Source: Linyphia triangularis (lineage: Eukaryota > Arthropoda > Arachnida > Araneae > Linyphiidae). Taken from it: a DNA stretch of 64,000 nt. Under the pieces are notes generated by a model that was not told the DNA's origin, did no database searches, and saw only the letters and a program-made list of their open reading frames with translations. Numbering within the stretch: the stretch's first letter is position 1; the number at the start of each line of letters is the position of its first letter. Positions 1 through 13,020 of the stretch are shown here, piece by piece. Both the position numbers and the translations under genes were made by a program. The stretch covers positions 34,068,123 to 34,132,122 of the forward strand of contig OZ021732.1 of the NCBI GenBank assembly GCA_963978545.1. Reading direction: 5' to 3'.

Positions 1-205
1 TGTACTTATGTGTCAATGAACTTTTCAGCGAACAAAGCCAGCACGATTTTGCGTAGCGATGAACCTTCCTGCGAGAGAAGCGCCAAAAACTGGGACCTAT
101 ACTCCAATGACGGATTTCCGCAACGTGAGACCTTACAGCTAACTAAAATATTGTATATGTTAAAATTTCCTTAGCGAAGCACGGGTATTCAGCTAGTCAT
201 TAATA
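1..205 (-). repeat. Terminal fragment of a dispersed repeat
   Basis: Read on the minus strand, this stretch starts (at about 200) with ACTAGCTGAATACCCGTGCT, and an almost identical terminus occurs on the plus strand at 18484, where it leads into a tandem array. The shared terminus suggests two members of one repeat family. The rest of this copy runs off the left edge of the window. I cannot assign it to a superfamily. Confidence 0.5.
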
Positions 206-1530
206 AAATAACATTATTTTAAACTAGTTTTAATTATTTTCTCATCTGATTTCTCATCAGTGACTTCAGATTTTCACGGGTGGACGTGAAGTAAAGCTAC
301 AACTTATGAAATAGTGGAAACTTTGCCTAAGTTTGAATATTGCCTTTTCTGTAAAACTGCAAATCTCTCTAATGGACTTTACATATACGAGGCAAGACAA
401 GATGTCTTAACAAGTTCGTCATCCTCTAACCACTCTATACACTAATGCAACGTTTTGTGAAAATAAAAATTGACATTAGTGAAAATTCAACGAAACAAAT
501 GATATTTTGGATAGCCACAATAATGAAGCTTATTTTAATACTAACTAGGGGAAACTCAACTAAAAGCCACGGTTAAGTTGTTGTTATTTTTTTGGGGTTT
601 TTTTTTTTTTTTAATCATTACATTTATGTAATCTACCATTTTTAATTATAATATAGTAAGATTTTATTTATTTTACATTTAATATGTACATTTGTAGAAT
701 AAATAAGCATGGAAAATTTCGATTATTTTCAAACCGTTGACTTAATATTAACTAATTTGCAAATAACAGTTTTTTTCTCAAACCTTCCAGTGCACAGATC
801 TAATTTCTCATATCTAAACTTCATTTAATATTAATTTAAAAAAAACAGTGGATTTCACAAGTAGTTCTACCAAAACCCAGTGGATTTCAACTTTTCTAGA
901 GCATTTATTTTTTCGATTGATAATTATATTACTACATATAATTTACTGAATAAAGATTTCATTGTTTTAATTGAGTAAAAATATTATGAAAGGAATTAAA
1001 AATATATAGGTGGAATTATAGATATAATTAAAAAAATTAATTAAAATATGAATAATAAACTTTTTAGTATTTCGAACGGAAAAATAAAAAAAAATCACTA
1101 TCCAAAGTACAGTAAATATGAGGTTTTCATTCTGTTACTATAGTAGAAATCAAGTTAGATACTTGGGCATGGGAATCCTTTAGAAAATGATACCAGAAGG
1201 TTGAGAAGTCTTTATCTTTTGATATAATAAATTCAATTTGGTTGATCTCTTACGTTTGTACGTCAGTAAGTTTTAAATTTATTTTTTATAATTAACCTAT
1301 ATATAATATAGGTTAAAAATTACTTTCAATTAAGCTGTATGCAATAACAGTACTCTTCCGTTAGATGGGTACCATATAAAAAAAGAAACAAATTTAAGTG
1401 ATTACTCACCTAAACTAACTACCTTCAAATCATTTATAGTTCCTATAACAAACTGTATATATTTAACCAACTGGTACCAATTCAATGGAAAAAGTACCTT
1501 AATAAAAGTAAAATAATATAAACCATAAAA
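206..1530. other. AT-rich intergenic DNA, nothing recognised
   Basis: Only short AT-rich open frames, homopolymer runs (for example T-rich at 587-612) and no coding or repeat signal that I can support. Confidence 0.5.
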
Positions 1531-1532
1531 AC

Positions 1533-2025
1533 AAAGTTTTTAATATAAATCCTTTACGTGCATTGCCAATTTTTATATTCATTAACATGGTATTTGCATC
1601 TAATTTTAAATATCAAAAACATTTCGATCGGCGAAATGTGCGGCAAACTACATTTCAAAATTTATTTATTAAAAATAAACGTCACACTCACATCCACATA
1701 TCTATAATTTATTATGATTCAAACAACTTTATTATTTATTTATAACAGGCAACAGGAAAGCGTTTCAAGAATGGTAGGTTCAATGCTATTTTAACGCGAT
1801 TGGATGACGGCAAGTTGTTTTATTAATATTCCGTAAAAGCGTCCTTTTAGTGGCTATAACAGAACCAAAAATGATAGAATGCATTACATCGAATTTCTCT
1901 GCCAAGTTTCAGCCCCATTGGAGGACGGCAAGGGGAGGGGGGGGGTAGTAAGGCATCAGCAGATTTAACCCCCATCGACACATACCCACAAAATCGAAGT
2001 CAATGTAAAGGATTTAAAAAGTATA
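1533..2025 (+). repeat. Dispersed ~0.5 kb TIR repeat, copy 1
   Basis: The left end contains AAATCCTTTAC and the right end GTAAAGGATTT, an inverted pair. The interior (fragments near TTTGCATCTAATTTTAA, GGATGACGGCAA and TGCCAAGTTTCAG) matches 35697-36235 in the same order, and its right half also matches 4720-4875. Three copies with inverted ends indicate a non-autonomous DNA element family. The short open frame at 1563-1745 lies in it and is not a gene. Confidence 0.65.
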
Positions 2026-3240
2026 TTATTCGGTAAAAAAAAAATTCGCAAGCAAATGAAGCAAGAAATTTATTTTTTAGAATTTTTTTATTTTTCATTC
2101 ATGTAATATTGTATCTGAAGACCAGGTGGAGATTGAAATGGTTAAAGTTAACTTTCTACAAAATTAAAGATAAGAGGTATACTGTAGAAATTTAAATGGT
2201 GCTAACCTATGAAAGGCCATCAGAGGGAGAGAACTATATACTGTGAGAGAAGAAACTAGACAGTTAGACATACTTCTAAACATTTTCAAACATTTAAATT
2301 GCGCTTTATCGGAACTACTTTCAAGTAACTTAAACCATTTTTACTCACTGTTCCTTATGTATCAAATTCTAAAGTTTACTGTATTATCAAATAAAAGGTG
2401 TCTGTATAAATAACAATGCGTGCCATAATCGAAACTGCTTTCTTTTGAAAATCTAGTTTGTTTCGGAACATTTTCTTTCAGCATTGCACGACCAAAAAAA
2501 AAAAAAAAAAAAAAAAAATAAGGTTACAAAATATATAAAACCACACACATTATAAAAACCCCTTGGGACAAATAACAATAAATAACTTTCATAACTTGAG
2601 CTCTGATTTTCTCAAAACATCTCGTTCATTTCAACCCATTCTTCAAGATTTAGGCCTTGGAGAAAACCAAATTAATCGTGGTTTTCACAGTGCTATAAAA
2701 GGGATTAAAGCACAAAGGGAAAATTGATTGCCTGTAATGCTGGCCAGACCTTTTATATCTCGGATGAAATAAGCCTAGGAATTTTCCACTACCAATACCT
2801 CAAACTAGACTTCTGACATGCAATTTAAAAGGAAGGTAACACAAAGATCAAGAAGATCAAGCCAGGGAGATAAGAAGAATCCTCCTTCGATGAAACTATG
2901 TTGATATACTAATGCCAAGCATGTCCATTGTTCCATTTGTTTATTTCAAATTTATCATTTTTCCGCGCAAACTATATTTTCTATTATGTATCTTATGCTA
3001 TATTTTCTATGTGCTTTCTACTATATCTCTACTAGACTCTCTGAAGATTTTAAACTATATTTCACATTTTATTTATTTTCTGAATTATAGCAAAACTTGC
3101 CCAGACTCATTTTTACAGAAATATTTTTTCTGGTCTGTATATAGACAAAATTGTTATAAAGATTTTCGTTTTCCAAGTTTTGCTATAAAAAAAAATTTGT
3201 GGGAAGCTACTATTGTAACAGCATTATGTAATATAATATC
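2026..3240. other. AT-rich DNA with an A-tract, nothing recognised
   Basis: A run of about 27 A lies near 2493-2519. The 111-codon open frame at 2912-3247 is composed of F/I/Y/L-rich codons expected from AT-rich noise and has no recognisable domain. Confidence 0.5.
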
Positions 3241-4284
3241 TTATTAGTCAGGGACGGAACTAGGTCACTTTTTACCCGGGGCAAGAATTCATTTTGGCGC
3301 CCCCACACAATAATTTTTTAGATTTGAAGCTAACTATATATACATTGAAAATTAACAAAGGTTTTTCCTTTGTAAAATTCTGTTTTGAAACAAACAATAA
3401 AAGAATTAATTAATTGAAATTTTAAATAAATATATTTGACAAGCCCTTATTAATGACCAGGGTTCATTCTGCTTGCATAAAGATTTGCATAAAGACAAAA
3501 AAAACAACTAATGAATCAATACAAATAATGTCAGTTACAATGAAATAAAAGAACATAGTTGAATGATATGTAACACTTTTTAACACAAAATCTGGTTAAC
3601 CTGGTTTCAAAACGTCTTAGATCATAAACAATTAAGCTGTTTTACATTTCAAAAAATATTTTCTTCTGTAAAATACTAATACAAAAATTTAAAAAGCTTC
3701 CGAATATTACCAGAACTCATTGAACACAAAAGCAAATTAATTTAATGACTTGTCTACAAAAATCATTGAATAGTTGGTAAACACATAAATGTTTATTTTA
3801 GAACAATTAATTTAAACTTATTGAAACTCATTTTAATAATAGAATGAATAATATATTACTTACTGTGCTATGTGTGAGTTCTCCATTTTCTTGGAGAATT
3901 TAAAATTCTCACCAATGCAATGAACAAAATTTGACGAACATGACATCTGTTTGGTGAAAAATAATGCCGTCAAAATGACAATATAACTCACGCTGAAAAT
4001 TGGCGCCTTTTTCTCGTAGCATGGAAACTGGATTCTTTTTATTTTATTTATCACTTCCTGGAAAATACTTTCTTTTTCGTTATTTTTTATGAAAAATAAG
4101 GCCTTGAGATCTATTTTTAGAATTCATGCCTTGATGTTTTATTATTTTTTCATTATTTAGGAATAGATAAAATGTTACACTTAGGCACTTTTATGCTTCC
4201 GTTTTCTCTTTTTACGAAACATGTTTGAATGCTTGTATATGATCAAAAAAGAAAAGTAGGAGTGTTAATAATTTAACCTGTAAA

Positions 4285-4880
4285 AAACAAACCTTTTAAT
4301 CAAATCCCTTATAAGAATTATCAATTTATTAACAATAAAAGTATTTTTTTTTAAATGATTTATTAAAATGCTTTCGAAACTCCGCGTCGATTTAAAAAAC
4401 TTAATATGGGATTTATCCCCGAACAATTATTTATCTTAATTGAAAAAATACTGGCAACAAGACTTCATCCAGTGGTAAATTCCTAGTTCACGTTTATGGG
4501 TTGGCGCACTTTTGAAAAGTTGGCGACAAAGCCAGAATGTCGCCAATTCGGAATTCCAATATGAAAAATTGAGAAACGAACCAGCTCCATGATTTGTAGT
4601 ATAGGAAGGTTGAAGCCAGAGCGCGTCAATAAAAAAAATGGGATTGCCAAATTTAGAACTGTATCGCCTACAAAACAGCGGCAAATCGGCTTGGCGATAT
4701 TTTAACGTCAACTAGGAATAGACCCAATGTATTGTCATGGGCTTTAAGCTAATTGGCCAAGTTTCAGGACGATAGGATGATGGGAAAGGGGTTAATTAAG
4801 CATCCGCAGATTTGTACGCCAGGCTCAAACGCACACTCAAACAAAAGTGAAGTTAATATAAGGGATTTAAAAATATATAG
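4285..4880 (+). repeat. Dispersed TIR repeat, copy 2, nested in the hAT-like element
   Basis: The left end has AAATCCCTTATAA and the right end ATATAAGGGATTT, an inverted pair close to that of the copies at 1533 and 35697. The right half (around GCCAAGTTTCAG and GGGGTTAATTA) matches those copies. The left half is replaced by a nested MITE at 4468-4722. Confidence 0.55.
4468..4722. mobile_element. MITE nested at third level
   Basis: Inverted ends of about 17 bp: ATTCCTAGTTCACGTT near 4471 and AACGTCAACTAGGAAT near 4706. The core has the TTGGCGAC/GCCAA-type motifs also found in the small inverted-repeat elements at 19584, 20058 and 21433, suggesting related MITEs. Confidence 0.5.
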
Positions 4881-5029
4881 TAAAATATATTGTTAAAAAT
4901 ATATAGTCACATATTTAGTCAGTGTATTTAAATTGAGATTTGGATAGGATGTAATTTACTGTTTTCGTTTTTATTTTTAAAAAATCGATATGTTTTGCGA
5001 TAAATAGGAATTCTTGTGCTCAATAGGAA

Positions 5030-5275
5030 TTCTTGTGTCAACTTTTTATCGCATGATTTTTTTGCATTTCTTCACGTTTCAGAACATTCTGAATCAAAAA
5101 AGTGTTCTAGAAAAAAAGTTTGTGGGTCCGTGTGTTGTCTGTGGTCAGCATTACTTTCAAACGGATTGACCTATACTTTGGCCATTACACTTGGCGTTAC
5201 GGTTTTTGTCAAAATCGTGCTTGCGCTGTCATTTTTACAGCCAAAATAATTGCTAAATTAAATGAAGGAAACAGT
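5030..5275 (+). repeat. Truncated copy of the 8.2/24.4 kb dispersed repeat
   Basis: The stretch around GCATTTCTTCACGTTTCAGA, followed by a degenerate CAAACGGATTGACCTA and GGTTTTTGTCAA, parallels 24520-24720 in order and orientation and the reverse complement of 8690-8850. It is a partial copy inside the hAT-like element. Confidence 0.45.
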
Positions 5276-6230
5276 GGGATTTGAAAGTTGTTCAAAGTTC
5301 AACACCCCCAGTTTTTTTAAACTCAGCACGATTCAAAATGTGTAAAAATGAAAAAAAAATCTGTTTTTAGCTGAAGAAATACTAAATTATTCTCTTAAAG
5401 AAAACGTTTCAATCGTTAATTATTTCAATTTTTAATTAACTTTTTGCTAATTAATTTTCATTAGGAATCGCAATGAACCTTTAAAGTTAATGATAATCAA
5501 CCTCAAAAACAAAAGTAAACGATTTCTAAACAATTCAACATCTTGCAGCCCCCTGTAAAAATTCCTGCGGACTCCTAGAGAACAATAAATATATTTGGCA
5601 AGAGATATATCCCAAACGTAACCCTTGTCCTTAATACACATCTTCCGAAGTTTATTAGGTTACAAATTTAAAAAAATTCTTACCTTCATTGGTTTCAGTC
5701 TCGTGAACTAGCCAAGATGATAAAAGGTTGGGATATTCTTGCAGTTTCTTTTGCTTTTCTGCGATTCTGCGCCCCAGATAATTTCTTAGACATATTTCAA
5801 TTTACGAAAATTTCAACAGCATTAAATTGTTGTAATGCTAAATTTTATCTAACTACATTGCGACTATATTACCAATGCGATTTTAAATTAGCATTTCTGG
5901 CAGCCTGCCATGTAGCACAAACCTATTCTTCATCAGGGGGTAGGGAGAATTCGTTGTCATTCTTTTGTAAAAGGATAGATTATTACTTTCTTTGTACAGA
6001 AATGTATTATTTTTTTTTTCTAGTGGATTTTTTCTTCTGTTGGATATCTTAAAGATCATCCAGAATTTTAGGAAAAAATGAAAATTTATTTATGAAAAAT
6101 TATCCTTTCGTCCAAATATTAAAATGTATACAACAAATACTGCTTTGTTGGCTTTTCGGCGCCCCCTCTGATTAGCGCCCGGGGCAGATGCCCCGCCTGC
6201 CCCCCCCCTAGTTCCGGCACTGTTATTAGT

Positions 6231-8162
<1,932 letters not shown>

Positions 8163-8925
8163 TATTTAGCTAGGGTATGGTGGAACATCGTAACACTTTC
8201 AATTACACTATAATACTTACGTGGAATTGTGTCATTGACCATTTTGATATTTTCATCATTCATTTCGAAAAAATGGCCAGTTCGGCGATATTTTTTGCGA
8301 AAATTCTTCTTGTATAGGTCTTAAAAAAAATATTTTGGCAAAAAACTTTTCAATAATTCTTATATTATTCTTTCTTATTTTCTTATTAGTGAAACTGAGG
8401 AGAGGAGAAAAAATTATCGTTAATGAGGTATGCTCAAGGAAATAGAGCTCTGCGTTAACGGCATTCGTTTTTCAACTTTTTACGCCATTAAAGCATTTTT
8501 ACGGGAATTTTGGAGATGGGGCTGTTTAGAATACCTTTTAGGGGCATTACCATAGCTATTTGGGACAAAATCATCAGAGCCATATTTTAGCAATTATTGA
8601 AAAACATGATTTTTTTAATAGCAGCTACCTTATGCGATTAGGACGAAAAGCTTAATGGTAGGTCTCTGTGTCATCACCAAACCACACATCAAATTTTAAC
8701 ATCGTAGGTCAATTTGTTTGGGAGTTATGCTGATCACATACACACAGACAGGCATTTTTTGTAGATCACTTTTTTTTTAATTCAGGATGTTCCAAAACGT
8801 GAAGAAATGCAAAAAAAAAGGGATTTTTTTTTTTTTTTTTTTTTTACCGAATGTTATACTTTCATTACCCTATGTATTACATATGGGTGATTGAAAGTAA
8901 AAATGGTGAGTCAATGTGAAATTTC
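8163..8925 (-). repeat. Dispersed ~0.75 kb repeat, inverted relative to the copy at 24447
   Basis: Read on the minus strand this follows the same order as 24447-25194: an end with ACTTTCAA near a CATAGGGTAAT box, a poly-A/T rich block, a CACGTTTTGGAACATCC box, a TCCAAAATTCCC block, and an end with TATAGTG next to ATTGAAAGT. Both ends carry ACTTTCAA facing outward-in, so it is probably a non-autonomous DNA element. T-tracts at 8825-8845 interrupt it. Confidence 0.55.
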
Positions 8926-10145
8926 AAAATGCTTTAAAGATTCTTTAGAAATCTTAAAAGCTCTCTGTGTTATCTTGTAACGGTTTTTTCACCAACTATT
9001 TCATTTTCAGTACAAATTTGATTACCAATTTCTCAAAATTCACAGCTTAACAATATTGCTTTTAAATTTTAAATTAAATGGCATTTCAAAGATTTTTTAA
9101 CTTTTTTTATTTGTATCCCATGTTTATATTGATAAAAAACTTAAAAGAAATGCAAATATTATTGTTATAATATCTTTCCAAATATATGAAACCTATTTAA
9201 TCTTTAAAGTAAATATTGAATTAACTGAATTTCAAAAGAAAAATGTCTTCTCAAATCCAATAAATATACCAAAAAAGTCAGTAAATGTTCTTCTAATGTA
9301 TGTGATTGCTTCTTTTTTTCAGAAACTTTTTTTCTCCTAACATAGAAAAGAACATATTTCCTATTCATTGAGTTTTCTGAATAAATTCATATTTATTTCA
9401 CTCAAACCACTATCAAAAGCATTGAACATATATAGAAGCAGTGTTTTGGAAAGATAAATATGCAAATTCTCATGTTAAAAAAGCTCATTTCTTCTCTTGA
9501 CAAAAAAAGATATTTTGCAATAGTAAAAAATGTTTAACAAATAAAATAAAAAAATATGGTTTCTGTCTTTAACCAAATGTCAAATAATTCTTTTCCACAG
9601 AAGAATATTAATCATAAGCAGACATTTCATTTTCAAGATGCAATTTCGTATGTGTGACTTATTTTAATTTTTTCCCTTTTAAGATGTATTTTACAATTTT
9701 CAGTAATAAGTAAAAGTAAAAAAGTTACGTATATGAATTGATATCTTTCATTTATAAAAAGTTAATGTAGGAAAAAGTACGATTTATTTTTTTTAACTCA
9801 TTATGTCTTCAATACTTAGTGAAATATTAAATAAAAGCTATTGCTCACAAGTTCTCTTGTTGTTGACAAATAGTGTGGTGATTTGTAATATAATAAGAAA
9901 ACAAGACAGAAACTTCGACAGTTATTTTCTCATATTGCAACCATAAAAATAACAAATTATTTCACCCGTCATAATTAATGAATCGATTGGAACGTAAGAT
10001 TGCCGCTACTGATATTCCAATGATTCTCCATTGAACCAAATTCATTATTTGCTATTTAATTCATTTTTAATTAATACGACTTGTCATCAGTTCCGCAAAT
10101 ATTTATCTTTCAATGAACAATAAACAAAAAACTTTAGATTATTAA
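8926..10145. other. AT-rich intergenic DNA, nothing recognised
   Basis: No reading frame, RNA gene or repeat terminus that I can support. Confidence 0.5.
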
Positions 10146-10156
10146 AAATAGCGGGT

Positions 10157-10337
10157 CAGTTGGTTGGTTGTTTTCAGATTATCTGGCGCCGTCAGCAACA
10201 CGAGGGCTATAATGCGCCGAAACATTCGTCATTAGACAAGCCAACATACATTTACAAACACCCATGCCTAACACGGGACTCGAACCCGCAACCTCGCGGT
10301 CTAGAAGCTAGCACGCTAACCACTATACCGTTTGGTC
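10157..10337 (-). mobile_element. tRNA-derived SINE, copy 1
   Basis: On the minus strand it reads GACCAAACGGTATAG, an A-box-like TAGTGGTTAGCGTG and a B-box GGTTCGAGTCCCG, then a unique body ending near AATCTGAAAACAACC. It is flanked by 11-bp direct repeats AAATAGCGGGT at 10146-10156 and 10338-10348. Internal Pol III promoter boxes, about 180 bp length and the target duplication identify a SINE. Three more copies lie at 11858, 36843 and 41357. Confidence 0.9.
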
Positions 10338-10348
10338 AAATAGCGGGT

Positions 10349-10851
10349 TAGAAAAAAAATTACCGCAAAACCGGGTGAATTGAAACGAAACTTCATGACA
10401 TTACAAATTACTCATTTATATAAACAAGAAAGTTTTATTGATTACAATCTTTTACATTATTTAGTATTATTAACTTTTTTTTTATTTGTATAATGTGTTT
10501 AGAATCACGAAACGTTTTGTGGATTCGGCAACACAATCCATTTACTTACAAATTCTGAAACAACGTGTATACAATCTAGTGAATTTAACCTCTTCAAAAC
10601 TTTTCCCGTAAGTATACTAACATGTACCTCGTATAGACTTAATTTGTATACTTCTTAGATAAGTACAAACAACAGCATTCTCTAACTTGATTTAATTTGA
10701 TTTCAAAACTTGTCATTTTACGAATTTTCATGTTTCGCCTTATCTTGAATATTTGTAGAGTAAATCGGAATGCAAAAGAGTGATGATCCATATGAAAGAT
10801 TCAACGACTGAGGAAGAATCTGATCACTCTTTTCTAGACCAATACCTAGAA
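10349..10851. other. Intergenic DNA between SINE and hAT element
   Basis: AT-rich, nothing recognised apart from the left target duplication ACCTAGAA (10844-10851) of the next element. Confidence 0.5.
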
Positions 10852-11109
10852 CAGCGATTCTCAACCTGAGGGGCGCGCCCCCCTAGAAGGGCGCGAGCAC
10901 ACTAGAGGGGAGGCGAGAAAAAATCTAAGAGAAAATATTATTTAAAAAAATTGATTAACTGACTGAAAGGAAAGCACACATGCACATATAAAACAAAATA
11001 CATGTCGACATATTTAACAAATAGAGTAAAACAACTTACTAAATCAAAACATACTAAATTAAAAACAAATTTAATAATTATTAGTGACTTCCTTGGGCCT
11101 GTCTTGCAG

Positions 11110-12780
11110 AGCAAAGTTCAAAGTTTTTCGAAGGAAGGCTTAATATTAGGAATAGCCACTCTGAGTTCTGTTTCTATATTTAGCCGAGATCTATATTTTG
11201 TCTTCAAAGAAGCCACAGCAGAAAATCCAGTTTTACAAAAGTAGGATATTGAAAATGGTAATAGAATACGAAAAGCCCTTGTTATTAGTGCAGAAAAATT
11301 ATCCTCTACTCCTGCCCAAAATTCAAATAGTGATTTATTACTAAATTGTCTTTTGGTTTCGCCACTTGTCGTGAAGTCTATGAATATTTCTTCCTCATCA
11401 ATTGAGAGTTCTTCGGGTGTCTTATGAAATGGATCCCTAACCCACTCGTAACTTGCTAATCAGTTTGTCGTCAGCAAGAAAATACTTTTTTTTTAATTCT
11501 TTGCCAGGATGGCTGAACGATTTTCAATGGTTACAAAAACAACTTTTGCATGTTCTTCTTCACCCTTGTAAGTTTAAGTAGAATCATCCACATTTGCAAA
11601 CAGTGGTTTTTTTTTTTGTTTTTTTTTTTTTTGCTCCACAATTCCAATTTTCTACAAAAAGCATTAACTTTATCACTTGTATCCAACATATGTGTATTTG
11701 CTCCTTGGAGTTGAAAATTCAAATTATTTAATTTCTCGAATATGTCGACCAAATAGCTCAATTTCATCACAAAAACCATCGCAAAAATTCTCGGCTTCCG
11801 GTCTGTTTTCCTTCTAGAAAAATAGCGATTTCTTCTCTTAATTCATAAACACGTTGCTGGTTGGTTGATTGTTTTCAGATTATCTACGAGGGCTATAATG
11901 CGCCGAAACATTCGTCATTAGACAAGCCAACATTTACAAACACCCATGCCAAACACGGGACTCGAACCCGCAACCACGCGGTCTAGAAGCTAGCACGCTA
12001 ACCACTATACCGTTTGGTCGGCAAGATGGTTATCACGTTGCAAAAATTTCCCACGTGATAACCATCTTGCCTCGCAATAAAATAGTAACGCTGAATGTAC
12101 TGAACCCATGTCTTTACAAAGTGCGGAAAAGATTCTCGATTCCATGGGTCTCACTTTTATATAATTTACTACGCTTACAACCGTAGTTAACACAATATTC
12201 AGACCAGAGCTCATTTCTTTCGTAGCCAAAGCTTTTCTGTGGATCATGCAATGTGTCCAGACGCACTGAGGCGATTTTTGTTTTACAAGTGCTTGTATAC
12301 CTTAGAATCTTCCGGACATTGAACGAGCACCATCGGTGCATATTCCGACGCAATTTTTCCATTCTATGTTTGCCTCGTTCATGAAATCATTTAAAATAGC
12401 AAATAATGCGAGCGCTGTTGTTTGGAGTTTTATTGGTTTGCAGAAAAGTAGTTTTTCTACTACTGACATATTATAACAAAATCGAACATAGGCAATTAAA
12501 TGATCATCTTTATTACTATCTGTTGCTTCATCAAGCTGTATTGAAAACAATTTGTCACGCAACTTCGAGAAAAGCTGACACTGTACATCTTCAGCTATAT
12601 CACCAATTCGACGAGCAACAGTATCATTTGAAAGAGGTATGGACTGTAATTGTTTTGAAAAATTATCTCCAAACATAGTTTCTACTCAATTGCTGCTGGC
12701 AAAATAAGCTCTTCACCAGTGGCGTGAGGTATTTTACTCTCTACATTCTCTATGAGAAAACATTTGCTATGTGCATACTC
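11110..12780 (-). pseudogene. hAT transposase, ZBED5/FAM200/SCAND3-like, inactivated
   Basis: Cut-and-paste transposase of the hAT superfamily. On the minus strand, pieces in different frames give the family order: a GEELILPA segment near 12715, then LSNDTVARRIGDIAEDV and FSIQLDEATDS (12500-12640), CTDGARSMSG near 12310, then EARWLSRGK near 12060, NAFCRKLELW near 11650, and a C-terminal hAT dimerisation segment with GFSAVASLKTKYRSRL near 11170-11240. Stop codons, frame changes and a SINE inserted between the codons for LQR and VYELREE (12034) destroy it. It shares the TIR-bounded element at 10852-13012. The N-terminal BED finger is not recognisable. Confidence 0.88.
11858..12033 (-). mobile_element. 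tRNA-derived SINE, copy 2, with inverted filler at its 5' junction
   Basis: The same SINE as at 10157, on the minus strand, core 11858-12019, with a short internal deletion relative to the others. Direct repeats CACGTTGC at 11850-11857 and 12034-12041 flank the insertion. The 14 bases at 12020-12033 are not SINE sequence: they are an inverted copy of transposase sequence 20 bp away, giving an 18-bp perfect inverted repeat (12020-12037 against 12054-12071). Confidence 0.85.
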
Positions 12781-13020
12781 GAGACGGCATCGGTCGTGTT
12801 CATCGCCCGCTTGGAAAAATGACAGATGTGGTTTCTCGCCAACGTTGGCTCACTTTTACTCTTATTTTGGCTGTTAATTAAAAATAATTTAAAAACAGAA
12901 TCCAAAATACTCAATATACATCCTTGTTGTATACATTTTATTGTAAGCGGGGGCGAGATGAAAATTGTTATTGAAAACTGGGCAGTGAATACTAAAAGGT
13001 TGAGAAACGCTGATCTAGAA

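Larger units (their letters stand above)
3249..6222. mobile_element. hAT-like DNA transposon (non-autonomous or decayed)
   Basis: The ends form an inverted pair, CAGGGACGGAACTAGG on the left and, read inward on the right, CAGTGCCGGAACTAGG. The element is flanked by perfect 8-bp direct repeats TTATTAGT at 3241-3248 and 6223-6230. Short CAG..CTG ends with an 8-bp duplication are the hAT signature. No transposase reading frame is recognisable. GC-rich blocks with GGCGCC and CCCGGGGC lie just inside both ends. The interior hosts a TIR repeat, a MITE and part of another dispersed repeat, so it has served as a landing pad for later insertions. Confidence 0.85.
10852..13012 (-). mobile_element. hAT transposon (Charlie/ZBED-type) with decayed transposase
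   Basis: The ends are CAGCGATTCTCAACCT on the left and CAGCGTTTCTCAACCT read inward on the right, 15 of 16 identical. The flanks ACCTAGAA (10844-10851) and ATCTAGAA (13013-13020) are an 8-bp target duplication with one change. The transposase is read from the minus strand. The element also carries a SINE insertion at 11858-12033. Confidence 0.9.

Noticed and set aside
2912..3247. 111-codon open frame
   Set aside because: F/I/Y/L-rich composition expected from AT-rich DNA, no domain, no splice or start support.
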